Shown piece by piece: positions 9,452 to 16,558 of a DNA stretch of 64,000 nucleotides. The notes under the pieces are model-generated. The model was not told the origin of the DNA and searched no databases. It saw only the letters and a program-made list of their open reading frames with translations. Position 1 is the first letter of the stretch. Each line of letters begins with the position of its first letter. The stretch covers positions 1 to 64,000 of the forward strand of contig JAFURZ010000002.1 of NCBI GenBank assembly GCA_017480785.1, written 5' to 3'. A program made the translations under genes and the position numbers. This DNA comes from Bacteroidales bacterium (GTDB lineage: Bacteria; Bacteroidota; Bacteroidia; Bacteroidales; P3).

Positions 9452-10204
9452 TTATTCAATCATTATGCCCACGCCGAGCATCACCGAGAGGTCGCTGGAG
9501 AAGGGGGCGGTGACGCGGGTGCTGTAGGCGTCGGCGTCCCAGTTGAAGAGACCGTCGAAAGAGGCGTTGTTGAGGCCGTAGGTGTAGCGGGCCGAGAGGC
9601 TGATGAAATAGTCGTTTCTGAAGGACACCTTGAAGCCGAGGAGGCCATAGGCGCCGAGGAGTGTGGAGGCCAGGGCCTCGTCCGCGTCGGCATGTGCGTC
9701 TTCGTCGGTGCGTGAGGTCGAGGAGGCGTTGCCGCCGTAGGCCCAGTAGTGCAGTGCCGAGAAGCCGAGGCTGCCGTAGAACTCGAAGAAGGTGCCGAGG
9801 TGCAGCGAGCCGTAGGCGCCGGCCTCGCCCCACAGCCCCAACAGCGGGATGTCGAGCGTCCAGTCCTCGTCGGGTGTGAGGCCTGAGTTGCCCACGTTGG
9901 GCGTCGAGGCGGGGATGGTGGCGTTCCAGCCGGTGTGGCTCACGCCGGCGCCGAGGCTCCAGCCCCAGGCCAGCAGGTCGGAGGCGATGATTTCGCGCTC
10001 ACAGCGCACGCCAAGGGACATGGGCAGCATGGTAGCCGAGTCGCTCAGGGCGATGGACTGGCCGTTCAGGTCGTTGAAAGAGGCCTGCGGCACGGTCATC
10101 GTGCCAGCATTGATACTCCACTGGAAGTTGTCGAAACGTGACTGTGCCTGGGTGGCTCCAAGGACGAGCAGCAACGAGGCTGCGAATAAAATGGCTCTTT
10201 TCAT
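9452..10204 (-). CDS. Secreted outer-membrane beta-barrel-like protein
   Basis: A 250-residue protein with a clear signal peptide (ILFAASLLLVLGATQAQ). I place the start at the Met directly before KRAILFAA; the open frame extends further upstream but into non-coding sequence containing the likely promoter. The mature part alternates hydrophobic and polar residues with many Gly and aromatic positions, for example SLGAGVSHTGW, FFEFYGSLGF and ISLSARYTYGL. It ends in a beta-signal-like strand, SVMLGVGIMIE. An 8-10 stranded outer-membrane barrel is my inference. I do not recognise a named family. It is the first gene of a likely operon with porX and mfd, so a link to T9SS or envelope control is possible but unproven. 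Confidence 0.7.
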   Translation of the reverse strand: MKRAILFAASLLLVLGATQAQSRFDNFQWSINAGTMTVPQASFNDLNGQSIALSDSATMLPMSLGVRCEREIIASDLLAWGWSLGAGVSHTGWNATIPASTPNVGNSGLTPDEDWTLDIPLLGLWGEAGAYGSLHLGTFFEFYGSLGFSALHYWAYGGNASSTSRTDEDAHADADEALASTLLGAYGLLGFKVSFRNDYFISLSARYTYGLNNASFDGLFNWDADAYSTRVTAPFSSDLSVMLGVGIMIE

Positions 10205-10229
10205 ATCTCGAAAAATAATAAATCCGGAT

Positions 10230-10238
10230 GCAAAAATA
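10230..10238 (-). promoter_or_regulatory. Putative -7 box of the OMP-porX-mfd operon
   Basis: The minus strand reads TATTTTTGC, a full match to the Bacteroidota -7 consensus TAnnTTTGC, 26 bp upstream of the chosen start. No clear TTTG -33 element is seen at the usual spacing. Confidence 0.5.
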
Positions 10239-10292
10239 ATAAAAAAAAACGACATGGAGACATTTTACAGTCATTTTTTCAGACACTTCTCT

Positions 10293-10345
10293 GGTTGTTC
10301 CTCGGCTTTTACCGAAGAACAACCGAAGAACAACCGAAGAACAAC
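10293..10345. repeat. 11-bp-word repeat, CGAAGAACAAC type, with hairpin
   Basis: Three exact tandem copies of CGAAGAACAAC (10313-10323, 10324-10334, 10335-10345). GGTTGTTCCTCGG at 10293-10305 is a nearly perfect inverted partner of the first copy, with one mismatch and a 6-nt loop. It lies just beyond the 3' end of the C10 peptidase pair and before the OMP-porX operon, so it could double as a terminator stem. It fills most of the 161-bp gap 10205-10365. Confidence 0.8.
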
Positions 10346-10365
10346 CGTCCTTCACGCCCTGTATT

Positions 10366-12333
10366 TTATTCCTTAACCATGCGGTTTATGGCCATTCCAT
10401 GGTCGGTCAATGCACGGAGGATGTACACGCCGCTGCTGAGATGGGCTGTCGGGACAGTGTGCCGGCACGAAGGGGCCAGGCTGCCGCTGTCGTAGACCAT
10501 GCGACCCGTCATGTCATGTATGGAGATATGTCGAATGGCCGTTTCCGCCGAGACCGTCAGGTGCGTGCCCACAGGGTTGGGATAGAGGAGGATACCGGAG
10601 CCCTGTTGCGCAATGAACTGGATTGCCAGGGGAAAGCAAGGGTTGTCAATAATGAAACTATTCTCGCTTAGGTAGGCATTCTCGACGTGCAGCAGTTCGT
10701 TGCCTGCGGGACCTTTGATGGTGTAGTTTGCAAAGCGGTCGGTTCCGCCACCGCTATGCCAAACGACGTGCAGGGGCAGAGGCGACACGGGTATCACCAC
10801 CGAGTCGAGCGCCCCTCCTGCGAGTTGAGCCGTGCCGAACACGAGACCGCCTTCCGACTCCAGGGTCAGCCTGGCGTTGCCAAGCCATCCGTTGTTGCGT
10901 CGGCTTTCCATGATGACTGTCAGGGGGCAGTAGTCGTCCAAGGCGTAGTTGTCCTGTACCACGCGAAGGAGCACTTGTTCGTTGTGCTGTGTGAATGTGA
11001 CTGTTGCCACCCGTTGTGCCCCGCTGTTGTTTTCCGAGGCGCTCAGGTGAATCCAACCTGTGCGAGAGAACCCGTTGTGGGAGACGTCAAGCCACGGGGC
11101 GTCGCAGCTGACGGTCCAGGAGGTGTCGTCGAGGGATGTGTTGATGGAGAAGAGCAGCGAGTCCACGCCCCCTTCGCGGACGAAAGCCTTCACGGAGTCG
11201 CTAAGCCGCATGGCGTAGACGGGCACGGCACCCAGGAGGGCTTGGTTGTTCGAGCTGAAGTTGTAGTCACCAAGCGACCCGTCGGGGCCGATGCCGGGCG
11301 TTATGGCGCCGATGGCGTAGTAGCCGTTGCCTTCGCCGCTCCAGCCAAAGTTGAAGTGCATCAGTCCCAGGCTGTCGTAGCCGTCGCACACAAAACCGTG
11401 GCCACCCTGCGAGGAGTTGCCGGTGTAGAGGATGGGGTGCTTTCTGTCGAGTTCGGCCATCAGCGTGTCGCGCCAGCTTTCGTTGGAGAAGCCATGGTTT
11501 TTGGAGATGACGCGCATGGAGGTGCTGTAGTGGAAGTAGTCTTTCAGCGAGTTGTCCATGCTGGCGTAGCCGGGTGTGCCGGCGAGGCCTGCTGCCGCGC
11601 TGCCGCCGTTCTGGGGGGAGGCATACTGCATGTTGAGGCTGACGCCCACATGATACATGAGTGTGGCGACGGCATCGAGTTGGCGAGGTGTGTCGTTGAA
11701 GGCATCGGCGCTGTCGGGCATGTGGTCCCAGTCGTACATTGTGTGTGCGAAGTCGGCGCCCAGAGTGCCGAATTGGTTGTGGACGTAGCTGTGCTCCCCT
11801 TTTCCGAAGGCGGGGTGGTTCCAGTATTTCATCAGCTGAGCCTGGGCGGTGGCGGCGCATCCGGTGACGGTGCCAGCAGGGCAGAGGCGGTTGTAGGGTT
11901 GGTACTGGTCCCACAGTGTGCTAAGGAGTGGTTCCACGTAGGAGCCCAGGCTTTTGGTGGTGGAGGATGAGTCCTTGGTGCCTTTCCATTGCCTGCAAGA
12001 GACGATTTCTTGCTGATATGCCGACAGCCACGCTTCCAGCTGCACGGGCAGGTGAGCGGGGTCAATGGTGTTGTCGGTGGAGTAGGCCAGGATGGTCTTT
12101 GCGTTGTCGTCGGCCGCGACCATCACGAAGCCACGGTCTTTTGCCGTGAAGAGGTAGATGGCCGAGTAGTCCCATTCGCTGCTTCGGTCAGAGAGTGTGA
12201 TGTCGGCGGGTTTTCCAAGGGTCTGGTGCCAGAAGAGGTGTGCCGCTTTGGCTGCCTGTTCTTTTGACACGGGGGCTGCCCAGGCCGACAGGGCGAGGAG
12301 GATGCCTGCAAGGGTCAATAATAGGCGTCTCAT
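10366..12333 (-). CDS. Secreted C10 (streptopain-like) cysteine peptidase with T9SS sorting domain
   Basis: A 655-residue precursor with signal peptide (cleavage near SAWAA-PVS). Residues about 21-135 form a streptopain-type propeptide. The catalytic domain has C159 in TGCAATAQAQLMKYW and H312 in GGHGFVCDGYDS. A BACON-like beta domain spans about 385-460 (WTVSCDAPWLDVS), followed by a beta module shared with the next gene (YCPLTVIMESRRN). The C-terminal about 75 residues are a T9SS type A sorting domain (LLYPNPVGTHLTV ... GVYILRA). The product is therefore expected to be exported by the T9SS and anchored or released at the surface. It is 15 bp downstream of its paralogue. Confidence 0.93.
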   Translation of the reverse strand: MRRLLLTLAGILLALSAWAAPVSKEQAAKAAHLFWHQTLGKPADITLSDRSSEWDYSAIYLFTAKDRGFVMVAADDNAKTILAYSTDNTIDPAHLPVQLEAWLSAYQQEIVSCRQWKGTKDSSSTTKSLGSYVEPLLSTLWDQYQPYNRLCPAGTVTGCAATAQAQLMKYWNHPAFGKGEHSYVHNQFGTLGADFAHTMYDWDHMPDSADAFNDTPRQLDAVATLMYHVGVSLNMQYASPQNGGSAAAGLAGTPGYASMDNSLKDYFHYSTSMRVISKNHGFSNESWRDTLMAELDRKHPILYTGNSSQGGHGFVCDGYDSLGLMHFNFGWSGEGNGYYAIGAITPGIGPDGSLGDYNFSSNNQALLGAVPVYAMRLSDSVKAFVREGGVDSLLFSINTSLDDTSWTVSCDAPWLDVSHNGFSRTGWIHLSASENNSGAQRVATVTFTQHNEQVLLRVVQDNYALDDYCPLTVIMESRRNNGWLGNARLTLESEGGLVFGTAQLAGGALDSVVIPVSPLPLHVVWHSGGGTDRFANYTIKGPAGNELLHVENAYLSENSFIIDNPCFPLAIQFIAQQGSGILLYPNPVGTHLTVSAETAIRHISIHDMTGRMVYDSGSLAPSCRHTVPTAHLSSGVYILRALTDHGMAINRMVKE

Positions 12334-12348
12334 TGTTGTCGGGGTGTT

Positions 12349-14274
12349 TTATTTTATAATAAGCTGTCTAGATGTGCTGCCGTTGTCGGTTGTGACGGTG
12401 AGGGTGTAGATGCCAGCCGGCCATTCGCGAGTATCCAGCGTGTGGCCAATGCCGGTATGCACCTGACGTCCTGCGATGTTGTGCACGGAGAGTTGCCGGA
12501 TGGGTTCTTCGCATAGGATTTCCACAAAACCATGTGCGGGGTTTGGGCGTATCAGGATGCTTGGCTCGGGGCGTTGGATTTGGGGGGTGGCGACGGAGGA
12601 GCAGGGGTGTTCCAGCAAGACTTCGCCGCCGTTGTAGTAGGCGTTGTTCACTTTAATCAGTGTGTCGCCTTCGGGGTTGACAACGGCATAGTTGTAGTAG
12701 CGGTCCAGCGGTCCGCCGGCCACCCATTTTACGACGACGTTGCGAGGGGCGACGCTGACGGATGCTGTCGAGGTGCTGCCGTTGGCGGTGTGTGCTGTGG
12801 TGGCGTAGACTAGCCCTTCCGGCGACTGGAAGGAGAGGTGGGCCCCGTTGCTCCAAGCCTGGTTGCGTGAGCTTTCCATGAGCACTGTCAGGTTGCAATA
12901 GTCCTCGGGGTCGAAGGCTGCCTGTTTCACGAGGAAGGAGGTGGAGAGGTTGCCCTGCTGCAGGGTGACGGTGCCGGTGCGTTCGCTGCCGGAGTTGTTC
13001 TCTGCCAGGGTTACGGTGATGGCCCCCAGGTGGTCGAAGTCGATGCCGGAGAGGCTAATCCAGCTCTCGCTGGTGGTGGCCGACCAGGGGAGGGAGGTGG
13101 TGTCGCAGGTCATTACCCATATCACGTTGTCGCCACCGTTGCGGTGGTAGGTGAGCACCGAGTCGCTCACGTAGAGGCCGTATTCGGGGTGGATGCCGGT
13201 GATGGCCGAGTTGTTGCCGTTGAGGTTGTATTGTTGGTAGACGATGCCACCAATGGAGTAGAAGCCGTCGCCCTCGCCGAACTCGCCGAGGTTGAAGTGC
13301 ATCATGCCCAGACTGTCGTAGCCGTCGCAGATGAAGGAGTGTCCACCGAAGGCTCCGGCGGTGCCGTCATACATGATGGGGCGCAGCAGACGCAGTTCCG
13401 TGCGGAGGAATTCGGCCCACGCGTCGTCGGAGGTGTTGCCTTTGCTGCGGTAGTTGATGTCCGAGCGGTTGTAGTGGAAGTATCTTTTCAGGGCTTCGAG
13501 GGCGCAGTTGTCGCCGCTGCCGGTGGTGGCGCCGCTTTGGTTGTAGTTGTAGTCCATGTTGACGCTCACGCCCACGTGGAAGGTGAGGGTGGCCAGAGCG
13601 GTGCGTTCTTCGTTGCTGCTGCCGCCAGTTTCGGGCATGTGAGCCCAGTCGTAGCGAGTGTGTGCGAAGTCGGCGGCGAGGTTGCCGAAGGTGGCGCAGT
13701 TGTAGGAGTGGCTGCCCTGTCCGAAGGCGGGATAGTTCCAGTAGCGCATCACCTGGCTGGTGGCGGTGGCCACGCAGCCCGACGGGACGCCGCCGGGGCA
13801 CATGCCGTTGTAGGGGCTGTATTGTCCCCACTGTGTGGTCACCAGCGGTCCGACGGCGGCGGGCACCTCTTTGACTCCTTTCAGCAGGCTCTCGTTGGCG
13901 AGCAGGGTGCCCCATGCGGGGTCGGAGGGCAGGTCGTCGCGCCGGGCAAGGTCTATCTCGCCTTCGTAGATGTCGAGCCACCCCTGCAGGGTGGGTGAGA
14001 TGCGCGAGGGGTCGAATTGGCCGTTTAGCGAGTAGGCCAGGACGGGACGAGCCACGTCGTCGGCAGGCACTATGATGAATCCCTGGCCGAAGCCGAAGAG
14101 GTACATGTTGCTGTAGTCCCATTCGAGGGGAAGCAGCGCCACATCGCCTTTCAGTTGCAGGGTGTTTGCCAGGAAGCTTCTGGCGGCACGTTCGGCGGTG
14201 CCCTTGCCGACGGGGGCCGCCGCTGCGCACAGTGCCAGCAGGCATGCGGCCAGGGTGATGATGCTCTTTCTCAT
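12349..14274 (-). CDS. Secreted C10 (streptopain-like) cysteine peptidase with T9SS sorting domain
   Basis: A 641-residue paralogue of the neighbouring peptidase with the same domain order: signal peptide ending near CAAAA, propeptide, C10 catalytic domain, BACON-like domain (SLPWSATTSESWISLS), a shared beta module (YCNLTVLMESSRN) and a T9SS type A tail (ILIRPNPAHGFVEI ... GIYTLTV). Catalytic residues are C167 in SGCVATATSQVMRYW and H312 in GGHSFICDGYDS, so both copies look active. Tandem C10 peptidases are known as secreted virulence or nutrient proteases in Bacteroides and Prevotella. The gene follows a terminator-like hairpin and may start its own two-gene transcript. Confidence 0.93.
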   Translation of the reverse strand: MRKSIITLAACLLALCAAAAPVGKGTAERAARSFLANTLQLKGDVALLPLEWDYSNMYLFGFGQGFIIVPADDVARPVLAYSLNGQFDPSRISPTLQGWLDIYEGEIDLARRDDLPSDPAWGTLLANESLLKGVKEVPAAVGPLVTTQWGQYSPYNGMCPGGVPSGCVATATSQVMRYWNYPAFGQGSHSYNCATFGNLAADFAHTRYDWAHMPETGGSSNEERTALATLTFHVGVSVNMDYNYNQSGATTGSGDNCALEALKRYFHYNRSDINYRSKGNTSDDAWAEFLRTELRLLRPIMYDGTAGAFGGHSFICDGYDSLGMMHFNLGEFGEGDGFYSIGGIVYQQYNLNGNNSAITGIHPEYGLYVSDSVLTYHRNGGDNVIWVMTCDTTSLPWSATTSESWISLSGIDFDHLGAITVTLAENNSGSERTGTVTLQQGNLSTSFLVKQAAFDPEDYCNLTVLMESSRNQAWSNGAHLSFQSPEGLVYATTAHTANGSTSTASVSVAPRNVVVKWVAGGPLDRYYNYAVVNPEGDTLIKVNNAYYNGGEVLLEHPCSSVATPQIQRPEPSILIRPNPAHGFVEILCEEPIRQLSVHNIAGRQVHTGIGHTLDTREWPAGIYTLTVTTDNGSTSRQLIIK

Positions 14275-14317
14275 AATTGTAGTTCTTTATTAATGAAAAC
14301 GGTGATTGATTATCGAC

Positions 14318-14352
14318 AAAGGGACCCTCCAGGCTGGGGGTCCCTTTGCATC
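14318..14352 (-). terminator. Hairpin after the lipoprotein gene
   Basis: AAAGGGACCC and its complement GGGTCCCTTT flank a short loop. The hairpin lies between the 14368-15138 lipoprotein gene and the downstream peptidase gene and could end the lipoprotein transcript. No long U-run follows on the minus strand. Confidence 0.55.
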
Positions 14353-14367
14353 CCAGAGGGGATTGAA

Positions 14368-15138
14368 TCAATTGTATTCGAGGAAATACATTTTCTCGAT
14401 GTCGACAGAGAGGTGACGGAACTCCTGCGAGAGACCCTGTCCTTCGCGCTCCATGTTGAGCAGGTCGGCTTCGATGGTGCAGGTGATGTAGCCGTTGTCG
14501 ACGCTATACTCGATTACGTTGATGGTGAAGTTGGTCACAGCGAGCCAACGAGGATACTGCTGTCCGTTCACCGACACGAGGTCGTCGAAACCATGTTCCA
14601 TGTAGTAGAGCGAGTGGACGTTGGAGGGGTTGCCGCTGTAGGTGCCGGGTTGACCGGGGAAGATGAAGGTCAGGGTGGGACCCGATGCGTTCTCGTCGGC
14701 CACGAGCGAGAGCTGGTGGAAGCCGGAGCCGCTCTGTTTGACGATGGAGAGGCCGGTCCAGGTGGTGTCGCCGAAGGTGACGTAGGCGTGGGTGTTGGTG
14801 TCGTAGGGGATGGTGTCGTTGCCGGGGCCGGGGGTCGGGTCGTCGCCGCTGCCGTTGATGTCCTCGAAGAAGGCCATGTAGGCGGCGTCGGTGGTCACCT
14901 TGATGGTGCGGGGATTTTCGGTGTTGTCGTCGTTCCAGCGGACGAACTTGTAGCCGGCAGCCGGGGAGGCGGCAATCTGGATTTCGGTGTCGGCCTCGTA
15001 TTTGCCGCTGCCGTAGACGGTGCCCCAGTCTGCGTTGTTGGCCGAGACGATGATGGTGTAGAGGTCCTTGTCCGAGCACGAGGCGAAGGTCAAGGTGGCT
15101 GCGAAGAGCAGCGCAAAGGTTTTCAGGACGTGTTTCAT
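14368..15138 (-). CDS. Lipoprotein with divergent InlB B-repeat-like domain
   Basis: A 256-residue lipoprotein: signal peptide and lipobox TFASC put acylated Cys at residue 20. Residues about 25-95 resemble the divergent InlB B-repeat/bacterial repeat domain (VSANNADWGTVYGSG, then AAGYKFVRWNDD and YMAFFED). An acidic Gly/Pro linker follows. Residues about 115-256 form a separate beta-rich domain (THAYVTFGDTTWTGLSI) that I do not recognise. It is third in a row of same-strand small lipoprotein genes that precede the C10 peptidase pair. A role on the cell surface is likely; binding to glycans or to the peptidases is speculation. Confidence 0.7.
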   Translation of the reverse strand: MKHVLKTFALLFAATLTFASCSDKDLYTIIVSANNADWGTVYGSGKYEADTEIQIAASPAAGYKFVRWNDDNTENPRTIKVTTDAAYMAFFEDINGSGDDPTPGPGNDTIPYDTNTHAYVTFGDTTWTGLSIVKQSGSGFHQLSLVADENASGPTLTFIFPGQPGTYSGNPSNVHSLYYMEHGFDDLVSVNGQQYPRWLAVTNFTINVIEYSVDNGYITCTIEADLLNMEREGQGLSQEFRHLSVDIEKMYFLEYN

Positions 15139-15182
15139 AAAGACTGTTTTATAATTATTAATTGTTTCTTTTTTCTTTGATG

Positions 15183-15638
15183 TTATCTGACCCTGTAGAG
15201 CGTTGTTACGCCGCCCAGGATGGTTTGCTGGCCCTCCTCGCCCAGTCCCACGGGCATCTGGATGTCGATGGTGAGGGTCTGGTTCACGGGGTCGACGGTG
15301 AAAGGCTCGGCGTCGTTGCCGGTGTAGATGTAGCCCGCTGTGCTGCCGTCGAAGCTATAGGAGAAGTCGAAGTCGTTGTATTCCGTCTGCGAGAAAGGGC
15401 TTGAAACCTCGACGAGCAGGGCGCCGGTGGTGTCGGTCAGGAAGTCCATCGTCCACACCAGCTTCATGTTGATGGTGTTGCCCTGGTATTCGACAGGCGA
15501 GACGAAGGAGCCCTCCCATTCGGTGCCGACGAGCGATTCCAGAGAGGGCAAAACGGGCAGAGGCGACGGCTCTTGCTTGTCCTTGCCGCAGGAGAGCAGC
15601 AGGAGAGGGAAGGCGAGAAGGAGCAATAGCTTTTTCAT
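15183..15638 (-). CDS. Small lipoprotein, lipocalin-like beta fold, paralogue of the upstream gene
   Basis: A 151-residue lipoprotein beginning MKKLLLLL, with lipobox LLSC (Cys around residue 18). I prefer this Met to one eight codons upstream because it starts the signal peptide. The mature domain begins LVGTEWEGSF and ends GGVTTLYRVR. Between them alternate strands: KLVWTMDF, FDFSYSFDGS, GYIYTGND, FTVDPVNQTLTI. The same pattern occurs in the next gene upstream and in a broken gene at 32.2-32.7 kb, defining a local family. Strand pattern and the G-T-x-W start suggest a small lipocalin-like barrel. Function is unknown; its position upstream of two C10 peptidase genes would fit an inhibitor. 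Confidence 0.65.
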   Translation of the reverse strand: MKKLLLLLAFPLLLLSCGKDKQEPSPLPVLPSLESLVGTEWEGSFVSPVEYQGNTINMKLVWTMDFLTDTTGALLVEVSSPFSQTEYNDFDFSYSFDGSTAGYIYTGNDAEPFTVDPVNQTLTIDIQMPVGLGEEGQQTILGGVTTLYRVR

Positions 15639-15666
15639 CGGGATACTCTTTTGCACTGACAAATCC

Positions 15667-16161
15667 TTACTTCTGCACCTTGTAGAGCGTGGTGCGACCC
15701 CCGAAGAGGGTGGGCTCGGAGGCGTCTTCGGAGAGCCAGAAGTGCATCCAGAGGTTCACGTCGAGCGAGCGGTTCATGGGGTCCACCAGGAATTCGCTCG
15801 TGTATTCGTTGTCTTCGCCGGTGTAGGTAATCTGGCCTTTCCCGGAGCCGTCGTAGGAGTAGGTCATATGGAATTCGGACACGATTTCCTCGATGACGGG
15901 GGAGGTGACTTCCATCATCACCATACCCTGGCCGTCGTTGTTGAAGTCCAGCGTCCAGGTGAAGAGCATCTGATGGGTTCCGTTGTGGTTGAGCACGTCC
16001 GAGTAGTGCCCAATCCACGAGGTCCCGGCGAGTTCGGGGATGGAGAAGTCGGGGATGTCGTTGGTCGTGGCTTCTTCGTTTTTTCCGCACGCTGTGGCCA
16101 GCGTGAGTCCCAGCAGCGCCACTGCCGCCAGTTTAAAAAAGCTGCGTAAATGTTTCTTCAT
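15667..16161 (-). CDS. Small lipoprotein, lipocalin-like beta fold, first gene of lipoprotein cluster
   Basis: A 164-residue lipoprotein. The start is the Met of KKHLRSFFK; the open frame continues upstream through A/T-rich non-coding sequence, which I exclude. Signal peptide and lipobox ATAC are clear. The mature domain runs from LAGTSWIGHY to GGRTTLYKVQK and aligns by eye with the neighbouring 151-residue protein (FTWTLDFNNDG, MTYSYDGSGKG, FLVDPMNRSLDV). The spacing of 28 bp to the next gene argues for co-transcription. A 15-A homopolymer lies about 35 bp upstream of the start. Function is unknown. Confidence 0.65.
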   Translation of the reverse strand: MKKHLRSFFKLAAVALLGLTLATACGKNEEATTNDIPDFSIPELAGTSWIGHYSDVLNHNGTHQMLFTWTLDFNNDGQGMVMMEVTSPVIEEIVSEFHMTYSYDGSGKGQITYTGEDNEYTSEFLVDPMNRSLDVNLWMHFWLSEDASEPTLFGGRTTLYKVQK

Positions 16162-16370
16162 CTTTAATAAGTATTTGACTATAAATAAGAACGTAAAAAA
16201 AAAAAAAAAACTACACCCTGTTGAAAATTTTTTATAAAAAATTGTTTTTGATATAGTTTCATCGTTGTTTTGTCGAGCCCGAGGGGTGCTTATGCCCGAG
16301 GTCCGGTGGCGGTGCGAAAAGAGAACAAGCGATAAATGCTCCGGGCAATGCGAGCGGGGGGCTGCCATTT

Positions 16371-16457
16371 CTACGCTAGTATTACGGTAGTTCGACTTGA
16401 GTTCGACTTGAAAAAGCGTAATACTGCAGAGGAAGTCAAGTTGAAGTGTGGTTGAAG
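16371..16457. repeat. 11-bp-word repeat with TAGTATTACG and AGTTCGACTTG words
   Basis: This stretch holds CTAGTATTACGG, two tandem AGTTCGACTTG words (16389-16410) and a partial return arm (GCGTAATACT, then degenerate AAGTCAAGTTGAAG). It shares the TAGTATTACG word with the elements at 34.3 and 39.7 kb and the TTCGACTTGAG word with that at 49.7 kb. It sits in the 397-bp divergent gap 16162-16558. The rest of that gap holds an A15 tract and the promoter listed next. Confidence 0.75.
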
Positions 16458-16486
16458 GCCCTGAGGATGTGGTGCTTGAATTATTT

Positions 16487-16519
16487 TTTGTGCGGGTGTG
16501 TTTTTTTTGGTAATTTTGC
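16487..16519 (+). promoter_or_regulatory. Bacteroidota-type promoter for the 16.6-kb gene
   Basis: TTTG at 16487-16490 and TAATTTTGC at 16511-16519 match the -33 TTTG and -7 TAnnTTTGC elements with 20 bp between them, about 40 bp upstream of the start codon. Confidence 0.75.
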
Positions 16520-16558
16520 AATTCCAATACACAGTAAAAATTTTAAAAGGATAGCCTT

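Noticed and set aside
10205-10255. N-terminal extension of the outer-membrane protein gene
   Set aside because: The extra 17 codons precede a perfect signal peptide start and contain the putative -7 box.
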